In this document: in pieces, positions 1 to 7,148 of the stretch
Layout of the letters: each line of letters begins with the position of its first letter
Numbering within the stretch: the first letter of the stretch is position 1
Origin: Actinopolyspora alba
GTDB lineage: Bacteria; Actinomycetota; Actinomycetes; Mycobacteriales; Pseudonocardiaceae
DNA: 64,000 nucleotides
Direction: 5' to 3'
NCBI RefSeq assembly: GCF_900112765.1
Contig: NZ_FOMZ01000002.1
Span: 124,001-188,000, forward strand
Notes under the pieces: generated by a model
Seen by the model: only the letters and a program-made list of their open reading frames with translations
Databases searched by the model: none
What the model was told of the DNA's origin: nothing
Made by a program: the position numbers and the translations under genes

Positions 1-852
1 GGCACCGCTGCGGTGGCGGCCAGCTGGTTGTGCCTGGAACAGCCGGGCCCCTGGGGCGGGGACGCGCTGGTGCGGAGCCATCTGGATCCCGACATCGGAG
101 CCCGACTGGCCGAGCGTGCCGCCGAGACCGGGGTACGGGTCCAGCTCATCCGCAAACCGGGCAGGCACCCGGACACCGGGGTGGACGCGCCGCGCACCGT
201 TTACTTCGCCCACACCCGCCCCGGGGCGAGTTGGCTGCGCCGCACGGAACTGACCGATCCGGCGGAACTGCTCGACCTCGACTTCCGGGCCTTCGCCCGC
301 GGCGAACACGGCGGCTGGGGAACCCCCGTCACCGAGCCGGTACTGCTGGTGTGCACCAACGGACGCCGTGATCAGTGCTGTGCGCTGCGCGGGATCTCCC
401 TGCTGCGCGAGATGGGACCGCGACACGAGGGCAAGCTGTGGGAAACCACACACACCGGCGGTCACCGGTTCGCGCCCACGGGGGTGGTACTGCCGTCGGG
501 CTACAACTACGGGCGTCTCACACCGCACGGCGTGGACGCGGTGCTCTCCGCCGCGACGGCCGGAAAGATGACAACGGCACACTGCAGAGGGCGCTCCGCG
601 TTCTCACAGCGCGCCCAGGTGGCCGAACTGGCGCTGCGCGAGAACCTGGGCGAACACGCGGGGGAAGCACTGACCGTGGCCTCGGAAGCCGACGAGGAAG
701 TGGTGCTGCGGCACCGCGACGGGCGCCGCTGGAGCATCCGACTGCGCGAGATCACGCTGTCACCGCCGCGCCCGAACAGCTGCGGCAAGGCTCCGGTGCA
801 GACGGGCACCTGGACCGCCGAGCGGATCCGCCGGCTGCCGGATCCGGAGTGA
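1..852 (+). CDS. Sucrase/ferredoxin-like (Suc_Fer) family protein, 5' end outside window
   Basis: Reads in frame from base 1 (283 residues visible), so the true start lies upstream; the GTG at 13 is internal to a typical N-terminal helix (GTAAVAASWLCLEQPGPWG). The family has a thioredoxin-like fold binding an [2Fe-2S] cluster and is thought to be a small redox protein, although it is named after sucrase. The family signature is visible as VCTNGRRDQCCALRG followed by THTGGHRFAPTGVVLPSG, which supplies the Cys and His ligand candidates. Substrate and partner are unknown. It is followed by a strong hairpin and tRNA-Pro on the opposite strand. Confidence 0.8.
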   Translation, partial: GTAAVAASWLCLEQPGPWGGDALVRSHLDPDIGARLAERAAETGVRVQLIRKPGRHPDTGVDAPRTVYFAHTRPGASWLRRTELTDPAELLDLDFRAFARGEHGGWGTPVTEPVLLVCTNGRRDQCCALRGISLLREMGPRHEGKLWETTHTGGHRFAPTGVVLPSGYNYGRLTPHGVDAVLSAATAGKMTTAHCRGRSAFSQRAQVAELALRENLGEHAGEALTVASEADEEVVLRHRDGRRWSIRLREITLSPPRPNSCGKAPVQTGTWTAERIRRLPDPE

Positions 853-914
853 ACCGGGTTCGAGAGCGGCGGCTTCGCGGCGCCCGACACGAACCTCGGG
901 GCCCGACACGAACA

Positions 915-944
915 GGGCCGGACATCCCGGGGGATATCCGGCCC
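915..944. terminator. Bidirectional hairpin terminator
   Basis: Inverted repeat with 8-bp arms GGGCCGGA/TCCGGCCC and a second inner stem (ATCCC/GGGAT). It sits between the convergent Suc_Fer gene and the 3' end of tRNA-Pro, six bases from the tRNA. No T-run follows, which is common in high-GC actinobacteria. Confidence 0.6.
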
Positions 945-949
945 GAACG

Positions 950-1023
950 TCGGGGTGGCGGGATTTGAACCCACGGCCCCTCGCACCCAAAGCGAGTGCG
1001 CTACCAAGCTGCGCCACACCCCG
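950..1023 (-). tRNA. tRNA-Pro (anticodon TGG)
   Basis: On the minus strand the 7-bp acceptor stem CGGGGTG/CACCCCG closes, the discriminator is A, the anticodon stem CTCGC/GCGAG encloses the loop TTTGGGT (anticodon TGG), and the T loop is TTCAAAT. No CCA is encoded. The 74-nt length is normal. Confidence 0.95.
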
Positions 1024-1187
1024 ATGACCCCATCGGAACGACTCCACCAGGAGAATTCCCACGAAAGGGGTCCTTCGCGTGCACTCTATCGCTGTTGGCT
1101 AGAATACGGCACACGTGGTCGTCGAGATCGGCGGGACCCCCGGGGATCACCCACGGGGAGCCACTGTTGTAGTATCGGTGGCGCACT

Positions 1188-1259
1188 GCGGGTGTAGCTC
1201 AATGGTTAGAGCCCCAGCCTTCCAAGCTGGTTATGCGGGTTCGATTCCCGTCACCCGCT
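1188..1259 (+). tRNA. tRNA-Gly (anticodon TCC)
   Basis: Acceptor stem GCGGGTG/CACCCGC, discriminator T, anticodon loop CTTCCAA (TCC), T arm GCGGG TTCGATT CCCGT. 72 nt, no encoded CCA. It is immediately followed by a long hairpin with a T-run. Confidence 0.95.
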
Positions 1260-1269
1260 CGGTCTGTCG

Positions 1270-1308
1270 AATCGGTGGTCATCCGCACTGCGGGTGACCA
1301 CCGATTTT
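1270..1308 (+). terminator. Intrinsic terminator after tRNA-Gly
   Basis: Perfect 12-bp arms AATCGGTGGTCA / TGACCACCGATT at 1270-1281 and 1295-1306, with an inner CCGC/GCGG stem, followed by TT. It lies 10 nt past the tRNA 3' end and before the MFS gene. The following bases up to 1539 hold no gene I can support. Confidence 0.75.
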
Positions 1309-1539
1309 CATGGCAGGCGCGGGTTCTCACGGCAGGCTCGGACATCCTCGGATCCGGTCGCGTTCCGGCACGACCGTCGAATCACCGTGCGGCTCCGTCG
1401 TCCGAGGAGCACCGCACCGGACACGACGCCGGTCCAACGGCGTCCCCGAGGAATCTGGTTGGCCCGCTGCGCGCGGTGCGCGCATCCTGAACGTTCGCCC
1501 ACGCACCCCGGTCGACGCTTCCCAGCGTTCCGCTCCGGG

Positions 1540-3036
1540 ATGCCGCGCGTTCCACTCGACACTTACGGAGGCGATGCGCCGTTGCGACGGCTCGAGTACA
1601 AGTGGCTCGTCGGGATAACTTTCGTACTGGCACTGGTCATGCAGATCCTGGACATGACCATCCTCAACGTCGCGCTGGCGACACTGGGAAAACGGTTCGA
1701 CGTCGACGCCGGAACCCTGCAGTGGGTACTGACGGCCTACATGATCAGCCTGGCGGTGTTCATCCCCTCCTCGGGCTGGATCTCCGACCGATTCGGCAGC
1801 AAACGAACCTTCCAGTTCGCCGTGATCATGTTCACCGGGGCTTCCGTGATCTGCGGCGCGGCCCCCGGGATCAAAACGCTGATCGCCGCGAGATTCCTGC
1901 AGGGAATCGGAGGCGGCATGCTGGTCCCGGTCGGACAGGCGATGCTCTTCAGGGCGTTCCCGGCCGATGAGCGCGCCAAGGCTTCCGCGATTCTGGCCAT
2001 CCCGATCACCGCCGCACCGGCGCTGGGACCGCTGCTCGGTGGGACGTTGATCGAGGTGGCCAGCTGGCGGTGGATCTTCTTCATCAACGTGCCCGTGGGC
2101 GCGCTGGCGCTGCTGTGCTCGATCCTGTTCCTGGTGGAGGAGCGGGGACAGCGCCCTGGGCGTTTCGACCTGCCCGGCTTCCTGCTCGCGGGCAGCGGGC
2201 TGGGCGTGCTGCTGTTCGGGCTGGACCGGGCCGCGCAGGACGGTTGGACCGACCCCGCGGTGTGGGCCTGCCTGCTGCTGGCCGTGGTACTGATCTGCGG
2301 GCTCGTGTGGCGGGAGCTCCGGGCGGCCGAACCGATGCTGGATCTGCGACTGCTCGGCAACCGGATCTTCGGAGCCGGTAACGTACTGCTGCTGTGTCAG
2401 ACGGGTGCGATGTTCGGGGTGCTGTTCCTCATCCCGCTGTACTTGCAGAACCTGCGTGGTGCCTCCGCGTTACAGGCCGGTGCGATCCTGATGCCCCAGG
2501 CACTGTCCATGCTGCTGGTCACCCAGGTGATCAGCAGGATCTACGGCCGAGTGGGGCCACGGCGTCTGGTGGCGGGCGGATTCGCGATGCTGCTGGTCAG
2601 CACCGCCACCCTGCAGTGGCTGAGCCTTTCCGTCTCGCTGTGGGCCGTGGTCGGTTCGCTGTTGCTGCTCGGCGCGTCGATGGGGTTGTTGATGACTCCG
2701 CTGCAGACAGCCGCGTTCGCACAGATGAGTTCGGCGGCCATGGGGCAGGCGACCTCGCTGTTCAACGTGAGTCGCCAGGTGGCCACGGCACTGGCCACGG
2801 CCGTGGTAGCCAGTGCGCTGGTGATGTTCACCGAGGCGGCCACGAGTGGGTTGAGTTCACCCGATCCGGGAGAACTGGCGCGGGCGCAGCTGAGCGGTTT
2901 CCACGGTGCCTTCCTGGTACCGGTGGCCTTCGGTGTGCTCGGGCTGCTGCTGACCTCGCTGATACGCGACTCGGACGCCGTGGCCACACTCGATCAACGG
3001 GGGAAGGCGCGGCGGGAGAGATCCTCGGTGAACTGA
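1540..3036 (+). CDS. DHA2-family MFS drug efflux transporter (EmrB/QacA type, 14 TM)
   Basis: Proton-driven efflux permease of the inner membrane; substrate unknown. The first helix begins WLVGITFVLALVMQILDMTI, the loop 2-3 motif A is GWISDRFGSKR, and motif-C-like PALGPLLGG lies in TM5. About 14 hydrophobic segments and roughly 490 residues are the usual DHA2 size. The open frame extends back to 1294, but the sequence upstream of 1540 is Arg/Pro-rich and not membrane-like. ATG 1540 is used here; TTG at 1582, ten bases after GGAGG, is an equally good start. It stands alone, with no adjacent TetR or MarR regulator. Confidence 0.9.
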   Translation: MPRVPLDTYGGDAPLRRLEYKWLVGITFVLALVMQILDMTILNVALATLGKRFDVDAGTLQWVLTAYMISLAVFIPSSGWISDRFGSKRTFQFAVIMFTGASVICGAAPGIKTLIAARFLQGIGGGMLVPVGQAMLFRAFPADERAKASAILAIPITAAPALGPLLGGTLIEVASWRWIFFINVPVGALALLCSILFLVEERGQRPGRFDLPGFLLAGSGLGVLLFGLDRAAQDGWTDPAVWACLLLAVVLICGLVWRELRAAEPMLDLRLLGNRIFGAGNVLLLCQTGAMFGVLFLIPLYLQNLRGASALQAGAILMPQALSMLLVTQVISRIYGRVGPRRLVAGGFAMLLVSTATLQWLSLSVSLWAVVGSLLLLGASMGLLMTPLQTAAFAQMSSAAMGQATSLFNVSRQVATALATAVVASALVMFTEAATSGLSSPDPGELARAQLSGFHGAFLVPVAFGVLGLLLTSLIRDSDAVATLDQRGKARRERSSVN

Positions 3037-3149
3037 CACGGCCCCGGACCGCCCCGTCCCCGGCAGGCAGACTTGCCTCGTAGACAACCGAACGCCGTCA
3101 GAGCAGTCCCGCACCGTCGCGGACGGTGCATCGTCTGGGAGTGACCCAC

Positions 3150-3773
3150 ATGCCGCACGCAGATCAGGTCCGCAAACACGCACGCTGGCGCCAGGGGTGG
3201 TCCTCCGGCCGTAGCAGCCTGGCCTGGCTGCTACCGCTCGGTGACCAGCCGGAGCTGCGGAGACTGGCCAATCAGTACCAGTACTCGCTGCGCGATCTGC
3301 CCGGTTTCGACCCCGTACCACTGGAGTGGATGCACATCCTGCTGCAGGAGAACGGATTTCACGACGAAGCCCCGCAGGGACGTGCGGCGGCACTGCTGGA
3401 GGCGGCACGCGAGCGGCTGTCCTCCTTCGCCGCGCTCTCGTTGTCGTTCCACAGCGGGCTGGTGCTCCCGGAGGCGCTGGCACTGCCCGCCGAGCCGCAG
3501 GCCACGCTGACGGATCTGCGGGCGCGGCTGCGTGAGGCCACCGCGACGGTGGTGGGATCGGATCTCGCCGAGGAGCCCGAGGAGATCGACCAGCACGTGA
3601 GCCTCGCCTTTTCCACGGCGGACGGGCCCGCCGTCTTCGCGAAGGCGACGCTCGACGCGACCAGCGCCGAACCGGCCACGGTGCGGGTGCCGAGCATCTC
3701 GCTGGTACGGCTGAACCGGGATCACGCCTGCAACGAGTGGGAGGTCCTCGGCGAGGTCCAACTGTCCGGTTGA
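3150..3773 (+). CDS. 2'-5' RNA ligase / 2H phosphoesterase family protein
   Basis: 207 residues starting at an ATG eight bases after GGGAG. The 2H fold uses two H-x-T/S motifs to hydrolyse or transfer cyclic 2',3'-phosphates. The second motif is intact (H149-V-S in DQHVSLAFS), whereas the first reads H62-I-L (EWMHILLQENGF), so its hydroxyl residue is replaced. The overall pattern (GDQPELRRLANQY, DLPGFDPVP, VPSISLVRLNRDH) matches small actinobacterial members annotated as 2'-5' RNA ligases. Natural substrate unknown. Confidence 0.7.
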   Translation: MPHADQVRKHARWRQGWSSGRSSLAWLLPLGDQPELRRLANQYQYSLRDLPGFDPVPLEWMHILLQENGFHDEAPQGRAAALLEAARERLSSFAALSLSFHSGLVLPEALALPAEPQATLTDLRARLREATATVVGSDLAEEPEEIDQHVSLAFSTADGPAVFAKATLDATSAEPATVRVPSISLVRLNRDHACNEWEVLGEVQLSG

Positions 3774-3901
3774 CGGAACCGGCCGTACGGCTCCCCGGCC
3801 GTACGGCCGTACGAGCGGTTTACGACGAGCGCAGGGCTTCGACCACCGGAGATCCGGATCGAGCCGGTCGCCCTGCCGACCGCCAATCGCCCTGACAATC
3901 G

Positions 3902-4708
3902 TCAGTCGCCCTGACAGCCGGGGCACCAGTAGAGCTTGCGCCCGAGCAGCTCCGTCATGGCGACCGGGGTGGTGCACACCAGGCAGGGAGCGCCGGCGCG
4001 CCGGTAGACGTAGACCTCACCGCCGTGGCGGTCGTTCCTGGGCCGTCTACCTGTCATCTCGGGCGAGTGCTGTTCCCGAACGGTGTCGATGCGACCGGTA
4101 CGGACTCCATCCGACATCAATTCGACCAGGTCGTCCCAGAGGGCGTCCCAGCATCGCCGGGACAGCGCGTTGCCCGGTAACCGGGGCGGGAGCCCCTGCC
4201 GGAACAACACCTCGGCCCGGTAGGCGTTGCCCACCCCGGCCAGCACGGACTGGTCCAGCAGCAGCGCCGCGATACCCGAGCGCGAGCGCGTCACGCGCTG
4301 CCAAGCGGTCTCGGGATCGGCGTCCGAACGCAACGGATCCGGCCCCAGCCGGGCGAGCCGCTCCGTCAACTCCTCCTCGGTGAGCAGTTCGCAGGCGGTG
4401 GGACCACGCAGATCGGTTCCGTGCGTGGGACCGACCAGGCGCATGCGGACCTTGCCGCGCGGTTGCTCGAGCGGCACGGGTGCCTCGGTGAACTTGCCGT
4501 AGAGCCCCAGGTGAACATGCACCACCCGATCCGGGGCGTAGTGGTGCCAGAGGTGCTTGCCGTGGGCCCCCGCGTCACGGAAGGTGACGCCGTCGAGCAC
4601 TTCGGCGGCGGTGAAACGCCCCTGCGGACTGGTCACCCGGACCGGGCTTCCCGCGAACCGACGCCGATGCAGCTCGGCCAGCCGATGCACGATGTGTCCT
4701 TCCGGCAC
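3902..4708 (-). CDS. nei: Fpg/Nei-family DNA glycosylase-lyase (Nei1-like)
   Basis: Base-excision repair enzyme that removes oxidised bases and nicks AP sites. The start is GTG at 4708 (RBS GGAGG four bases upstream), because the family needs Pro2-Glu3 after Met removal: the protein begins V-PEGHIVHR. Other catalytic parts are the Lys in GAHGKHLWH, the helix-two-turn-helix around LLLDQSVLAGVGNAYRAEVLF, and a C-terminal zinc finger (CLVC, then GRKLYWCPGC). 268 residues is normal. The gene is followed upstream by rpiB, as in the Rv2464c-Rv2465c pair of M. tuberculosis (recalled), which supports the Nei1 assignment. Confidence 0.92.
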   Translation of the reverse strand: MPEGHIVHRLAELHRRRFAGSPVRVTSPQGRFTAAEVLDGVTFRDAGAHGKHLWHHYAPDRVVHVHLGLYGKFTEAPVPLEQPRGKVRMRLVGPTHGTDLRGPTACELLTEEELTERLARLGPDPLRSDADPETAWQRVTRSRSGIAALLLDQSVLAGVGNAYRAEVLFRQGLPPRLPGNALSRRCWDALWDDLVELMSDGVRTGRIDTVREQHSPEMTGRRPRNDRHGGEVYVYRRAGAPCLVCTTPVAMTELLGRKLYWCPGCQGD

Positions 4709-4799
4709 GACACCTCCAGGCACGACCCACCCCGCCGGCACCGACCGCCGCGGGGCCGCGAAACGGCGCGGCCCGCGTGACCAGCGGTGGCGGTGGGGA

Positions 4800-5270
4800 T
4801 CACTTCTCGGGAAGGGCGGGGGGCTCGCCGGTACGTTCGTAGTCGGCCAGCATGTCGATCCGGCGCTGGTGCCTGCCGCCCTCGAACTCGGTGGTCAGGA
4901 AGGTGTCGACGAGCCCCTCGACCTCGTCGAGGCTGTGCATCCTGGCACCGATGCCCGCGAGCAGGGCGTTGTTGTGCTGCCGGGAGAGCTTCGCCGTGTC
5001 CTGGTTCCAGACCAGCGCGGCCCGCGCTCCGGGAACCTTGTTGGCCGCGATCTGCTCCCCGTTGCCGGAGCCTCCGATGACCAGACCGAGACTGCCGGCG
5101 TCGGCGACCACGCGGCGCGCGGCCTCGACGCAGAACGGTGGGTAGTCGTCCTCGGCGTCGTAGACGGCGGGACCGACGTCGACCACCTCGTAACCGAGAC
5201 GGTCGAGTCGTTCGACCAGGTGTGACTTCAATTCGAGACCGGCGTGATCGGAACCAAGATAGACGCGCAC
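4800..5270 (-). CDS. rpiB: Ribose-5-phosphate isomerase B
   Basis: Interconverts ribulose-5-P and ribose-5-P in the pentose phosphate pathway. The start is GTG at 5270, giving the family N-terminus MRVYLGSDHAGLELK (156 residues); the long upstream open frame is spurious. The anion-hole and substrate loop reads GGSGNGEQIAANKVPGARA. This is the actinobacterial type, in which a Glu (GNGEQ) rather than the E. coli Cys is thought to be the base. No clear ribosome binding site precedes the GTG. It lies upstream of nei and is divergent from comB, sharing a 56-bp promoter region. Confidence 0.94.
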   Translation of the reverse strand: MRVYLGSDHAGLELKSHLVERLDRLGYEVVDVGPAVYDAEDDYPPFCVEAARRVVADAGSLGLVIGGSGNGEQIAANKVPGARAALVWNQDTAKLSRQHNNALLAGIGARMHSLDEVEGLVDTFLTTEFEGGRHQRRIDMLADYERTGEPPALPEK

Positions 5271-5326
5271 ACGTGTAGTCTGCCAAACCGCTCCACGCGC
5301 ATTACTCACCCGGTCAAGGGACAGAA

Positions 5327-6076
5327 ATGCCATACGAACAAGCGACATCACCGACCGCACAGCCCGATCACACGGTGAGGTTCGAATGGGGGACGGCGGG
5401 CCTTCGCACCCTCGGGGAGCAGTGTGCCGTGCTGGTGGTGGTGGACGTGCTCTCCTTCGCCACGGCGGTGGACGTGACCACGGCCGCGGGCGCCCACGTG
5501 CTGCCACTCCCCTACCGGGACGAGCGGACCGGTGACGCCGCGGCGGCGGCCGGAGCGGTGCTCGCCGGTGAGCGGGGCAGCGGAGGGTACTCGTTGAGTC
5601 CGGCTTCGCTGGTGAGCGCGCCCGCGGGCACACTCGTCGCGCTGCCCTCACCCAACGGGGCCACGCTGTGTTCGGAGGCGGCGGGATCGGGCGCGGTGGT
5701 GTTCACCGGCTGCCTGCGCAATGCCGCCGCGGTCGCGGCGGCAGCGGGTTCGGCTGCTCACAACGGTCCCGTCGGGGTGATCGCCGCGGGGGAACGCCGC
5801 ACCGACGGTTCGTTGCGTTTCGCGGCGGAGGACCTGCTCGGGGCCGGAGCGATAATCTCTGCACTGCCCGTACCGACGTCCGCCCGTTCGATCGAGGCGG
5901 ACTTGGCCGCACGAGCCTACGAGGCCTCCGACGATCTCGCGCGAGATGTACGGGAATGCGTCTCCGGTCGCGAGCTCGCCGGACGGGGCTACGGGGCGGA
6001 CGTCGAGCTGGCGCTCGCGCGGAACGCCGGCTCGACGGCGCCCAGGCTGCACGCGGGGGTGTTCAGCCACCACTGA
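5327..6076 (+). CDS. comB: 2-phosphosulfolactate phosphatase family protein (ComB-like)
   Basis: The ComB family hydrolyses 2-phosphosulfolactate to sulfolactate, a Mg-dependent step of coenzyme M synthesis in methanogens. Actinobacteria lack that pathway, so the substrate here is uncertain. Recognisable blocks are VVVDVLSFATAVDV near residue 40, LPSPNGATLCSEA, FTGCLRNAAAVA, VGVIAAGERRTDGSLRFAAED and the C-terminal GYGADVELALARNA. 249 residues is the usual length. It is not part of the mycobacterial block, and is inserted between rpiB and the Rv2466c-like gene. Confidence 0.85.
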   Translation: MPYEQATSPTAQPDHTVRFEWGTAGLRTLGEQCAVLVVVDVLSFATAVDVTTAAGAHVLPLPYRDERTGDAAAAAGAVLAGERGSGGYSLSPASLVSAPAGTLVALPSPNGATLCSEAAGSGAVVFTGCLRNAAAVAAAAGSAAHNGPVGVIAAGERRTDGSLRFAAEDLLGAGAIISALPVPTSARSIEADLAARAYEASDDLARDVRECVSGRELAGRGYGADVELALARNAGSTAPRLHAGVFSHH

Positions 6077-6205
6077 TCGTTCCGGTCGCACCGGAGCGGG
6101 TTCCCACCAGGAGTCTCGGCAAGCGGACGACGGCCGGGGAGCACGGACAACGGGGCGGAAAAGTCCGGACGATCCCCCCGGCCCCCGCAGCCGGTCGAAC
6201 CGCCG

Positions 6206-6826
6206 TCAGTCGAACCGGGGGGCTTCCGTACGAGTCCGCTTGAGCTCGAAGAAGTACGGGTAACCCGCCAACGTGCGCGCGGCGTCGAACAACTCGCCCG
6301 CCTGCTCCCCGCGCGGAACGCGGGTCGTGATCGGACCGAAGAACGCCACACCGTCCACGTGGATGGTCGGTGTACCCACCTCGTCGCCCACGGGGTCCAT
6401 GCCCGCGTGGTGGCTGGCACGCAGCTGCTCGTCGTACTCGTCGGTGATCGCCGCCTTGGCGAGCGTGTCGGGCAGCCCGACCTCCGCCAGGGACTCGGTG
6501 ATCACCCGGTCGAAGTCCTTGTCACCGTTGTCGTGGAACCGCGTTCCCATCGCGGTGTAGAGCGGGGACAACACCTCGTTGCCGTGGTGCTCGGCGGCGG
6601 CGATGGCGACGCGGACGGGCTTCCAGGCCCGCTGCATCATCTCGTCGTACTGGTCCCCCAGTTCACGCTCCGCGTTGAGCACGGAAAGGCTCATGACGCG
6701 GAACCGCAGGTCGATGTCGCGCACCTTCTCCACTTCGAGGATCCACCGGGACGAGACCCAGGCGAACGGACAGATCGGGTCGAAGTAGAAGTGGACTTGC
6801 GGCTTCTGCGGACTGTCGGTGCTCAT
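6206..6826 (-). CDS. Rv2466c-like DsbA-family mycothiol-dependent reductase, CPFA active site
   Basis: Cytosolic thioredoxin-fold protein with a DsbA-type helical insert, 206 residues. M. tuberculosis Rv2466c (recalled) is a mycothiol-dependent reductase with a CPWC active site. Here the site is C19-P-F-A22 (FDPICPFAW), so the resolving cysteine is an alanine. The rest matches closely: [23 protein letters not shown], the [17 protein letters not shown] loop with its cis-Pro, and the C-terminal FELKRTRTE. The start is ATG 6826, seven bases after GGAAGG; the longer frame to 6847 lacks a binding site. It is convergent with comB and divergent from pepN, as in Rv2466c/Rv2467. Confidence 0.88.
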   Translation of the reverse strand: MSTDSPQKPQVHFYFDPICPFAWVSSRWILEVEKVRDIDLRFRVMSLSVLNAERELGDQYDEMMQRAWKPVRVAIAAAEHHGNEVLSPLYTAMGTRFHDNGDKDFDRVITESLAEVGLPDTLAKAAITDEYDEQLRASHHAGMDPVGDEVGTPTIHVDGVAFFGPITTRVPRGEQAGELFDAARTLAGYPYFFELKRTRTEAPRFD

Positions 6827-7148
6827 CAACACGCCTTCCACGATCACATGTGGTCACGATTCCGGTTGGTCAACCACCCGAAGGGGTCATCGTGTTCCCG
6901 GCTGCCGTGGATTCGCGGATGTGGGCGCGCGCACCGAGGGGCGATTTCCGCTCACGTCTCCCTGATCGAAGTTCTCGGTCGGGTTGGTGGGTCGCGCAAT
7001 CGGCGGCACCTCCCGCACGCTCCCGCTCCGGGAGGCCCGACATCGGGTAGCGAGTGCCGGAGCGTGATTTCATTCCGGCATGATTGTTTCCGGGCATCGC
7101 GTGACCCGCGGCCCGGCTCCCATCCGACGACGATCAACGAGGTGATCC
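6827..7148. other. Divergent intergenic region (DsbA-like / pepN) with inverted and dispersed repeats
   Basis: 322 bp without a gene. It holds one copy (7002-7053) of a repeat also found at 61351-61404; both share the core GGGAGGCCCGAC followed by TCGGGT. It also holds a perfect inverted repeat, TGCCGGA (7055-7061) / TCCGGCA (7074-7080), spaced by 12, which is a candidate operator upstream of pepN. Confidence 0.5.

Noticed and set aside
760-1062. 100-residue minus-strand ORF with GVAQLGSALALGARGRGFKS
   Set aside because: Translation of the tRNA-Pro gene itself, a common mis-annotation.
1115-1297. Short ORF with CSSMVRAPAFQAGYAGSIPV
   Set aside because: Translation of tRNA-Gly; not a protein.
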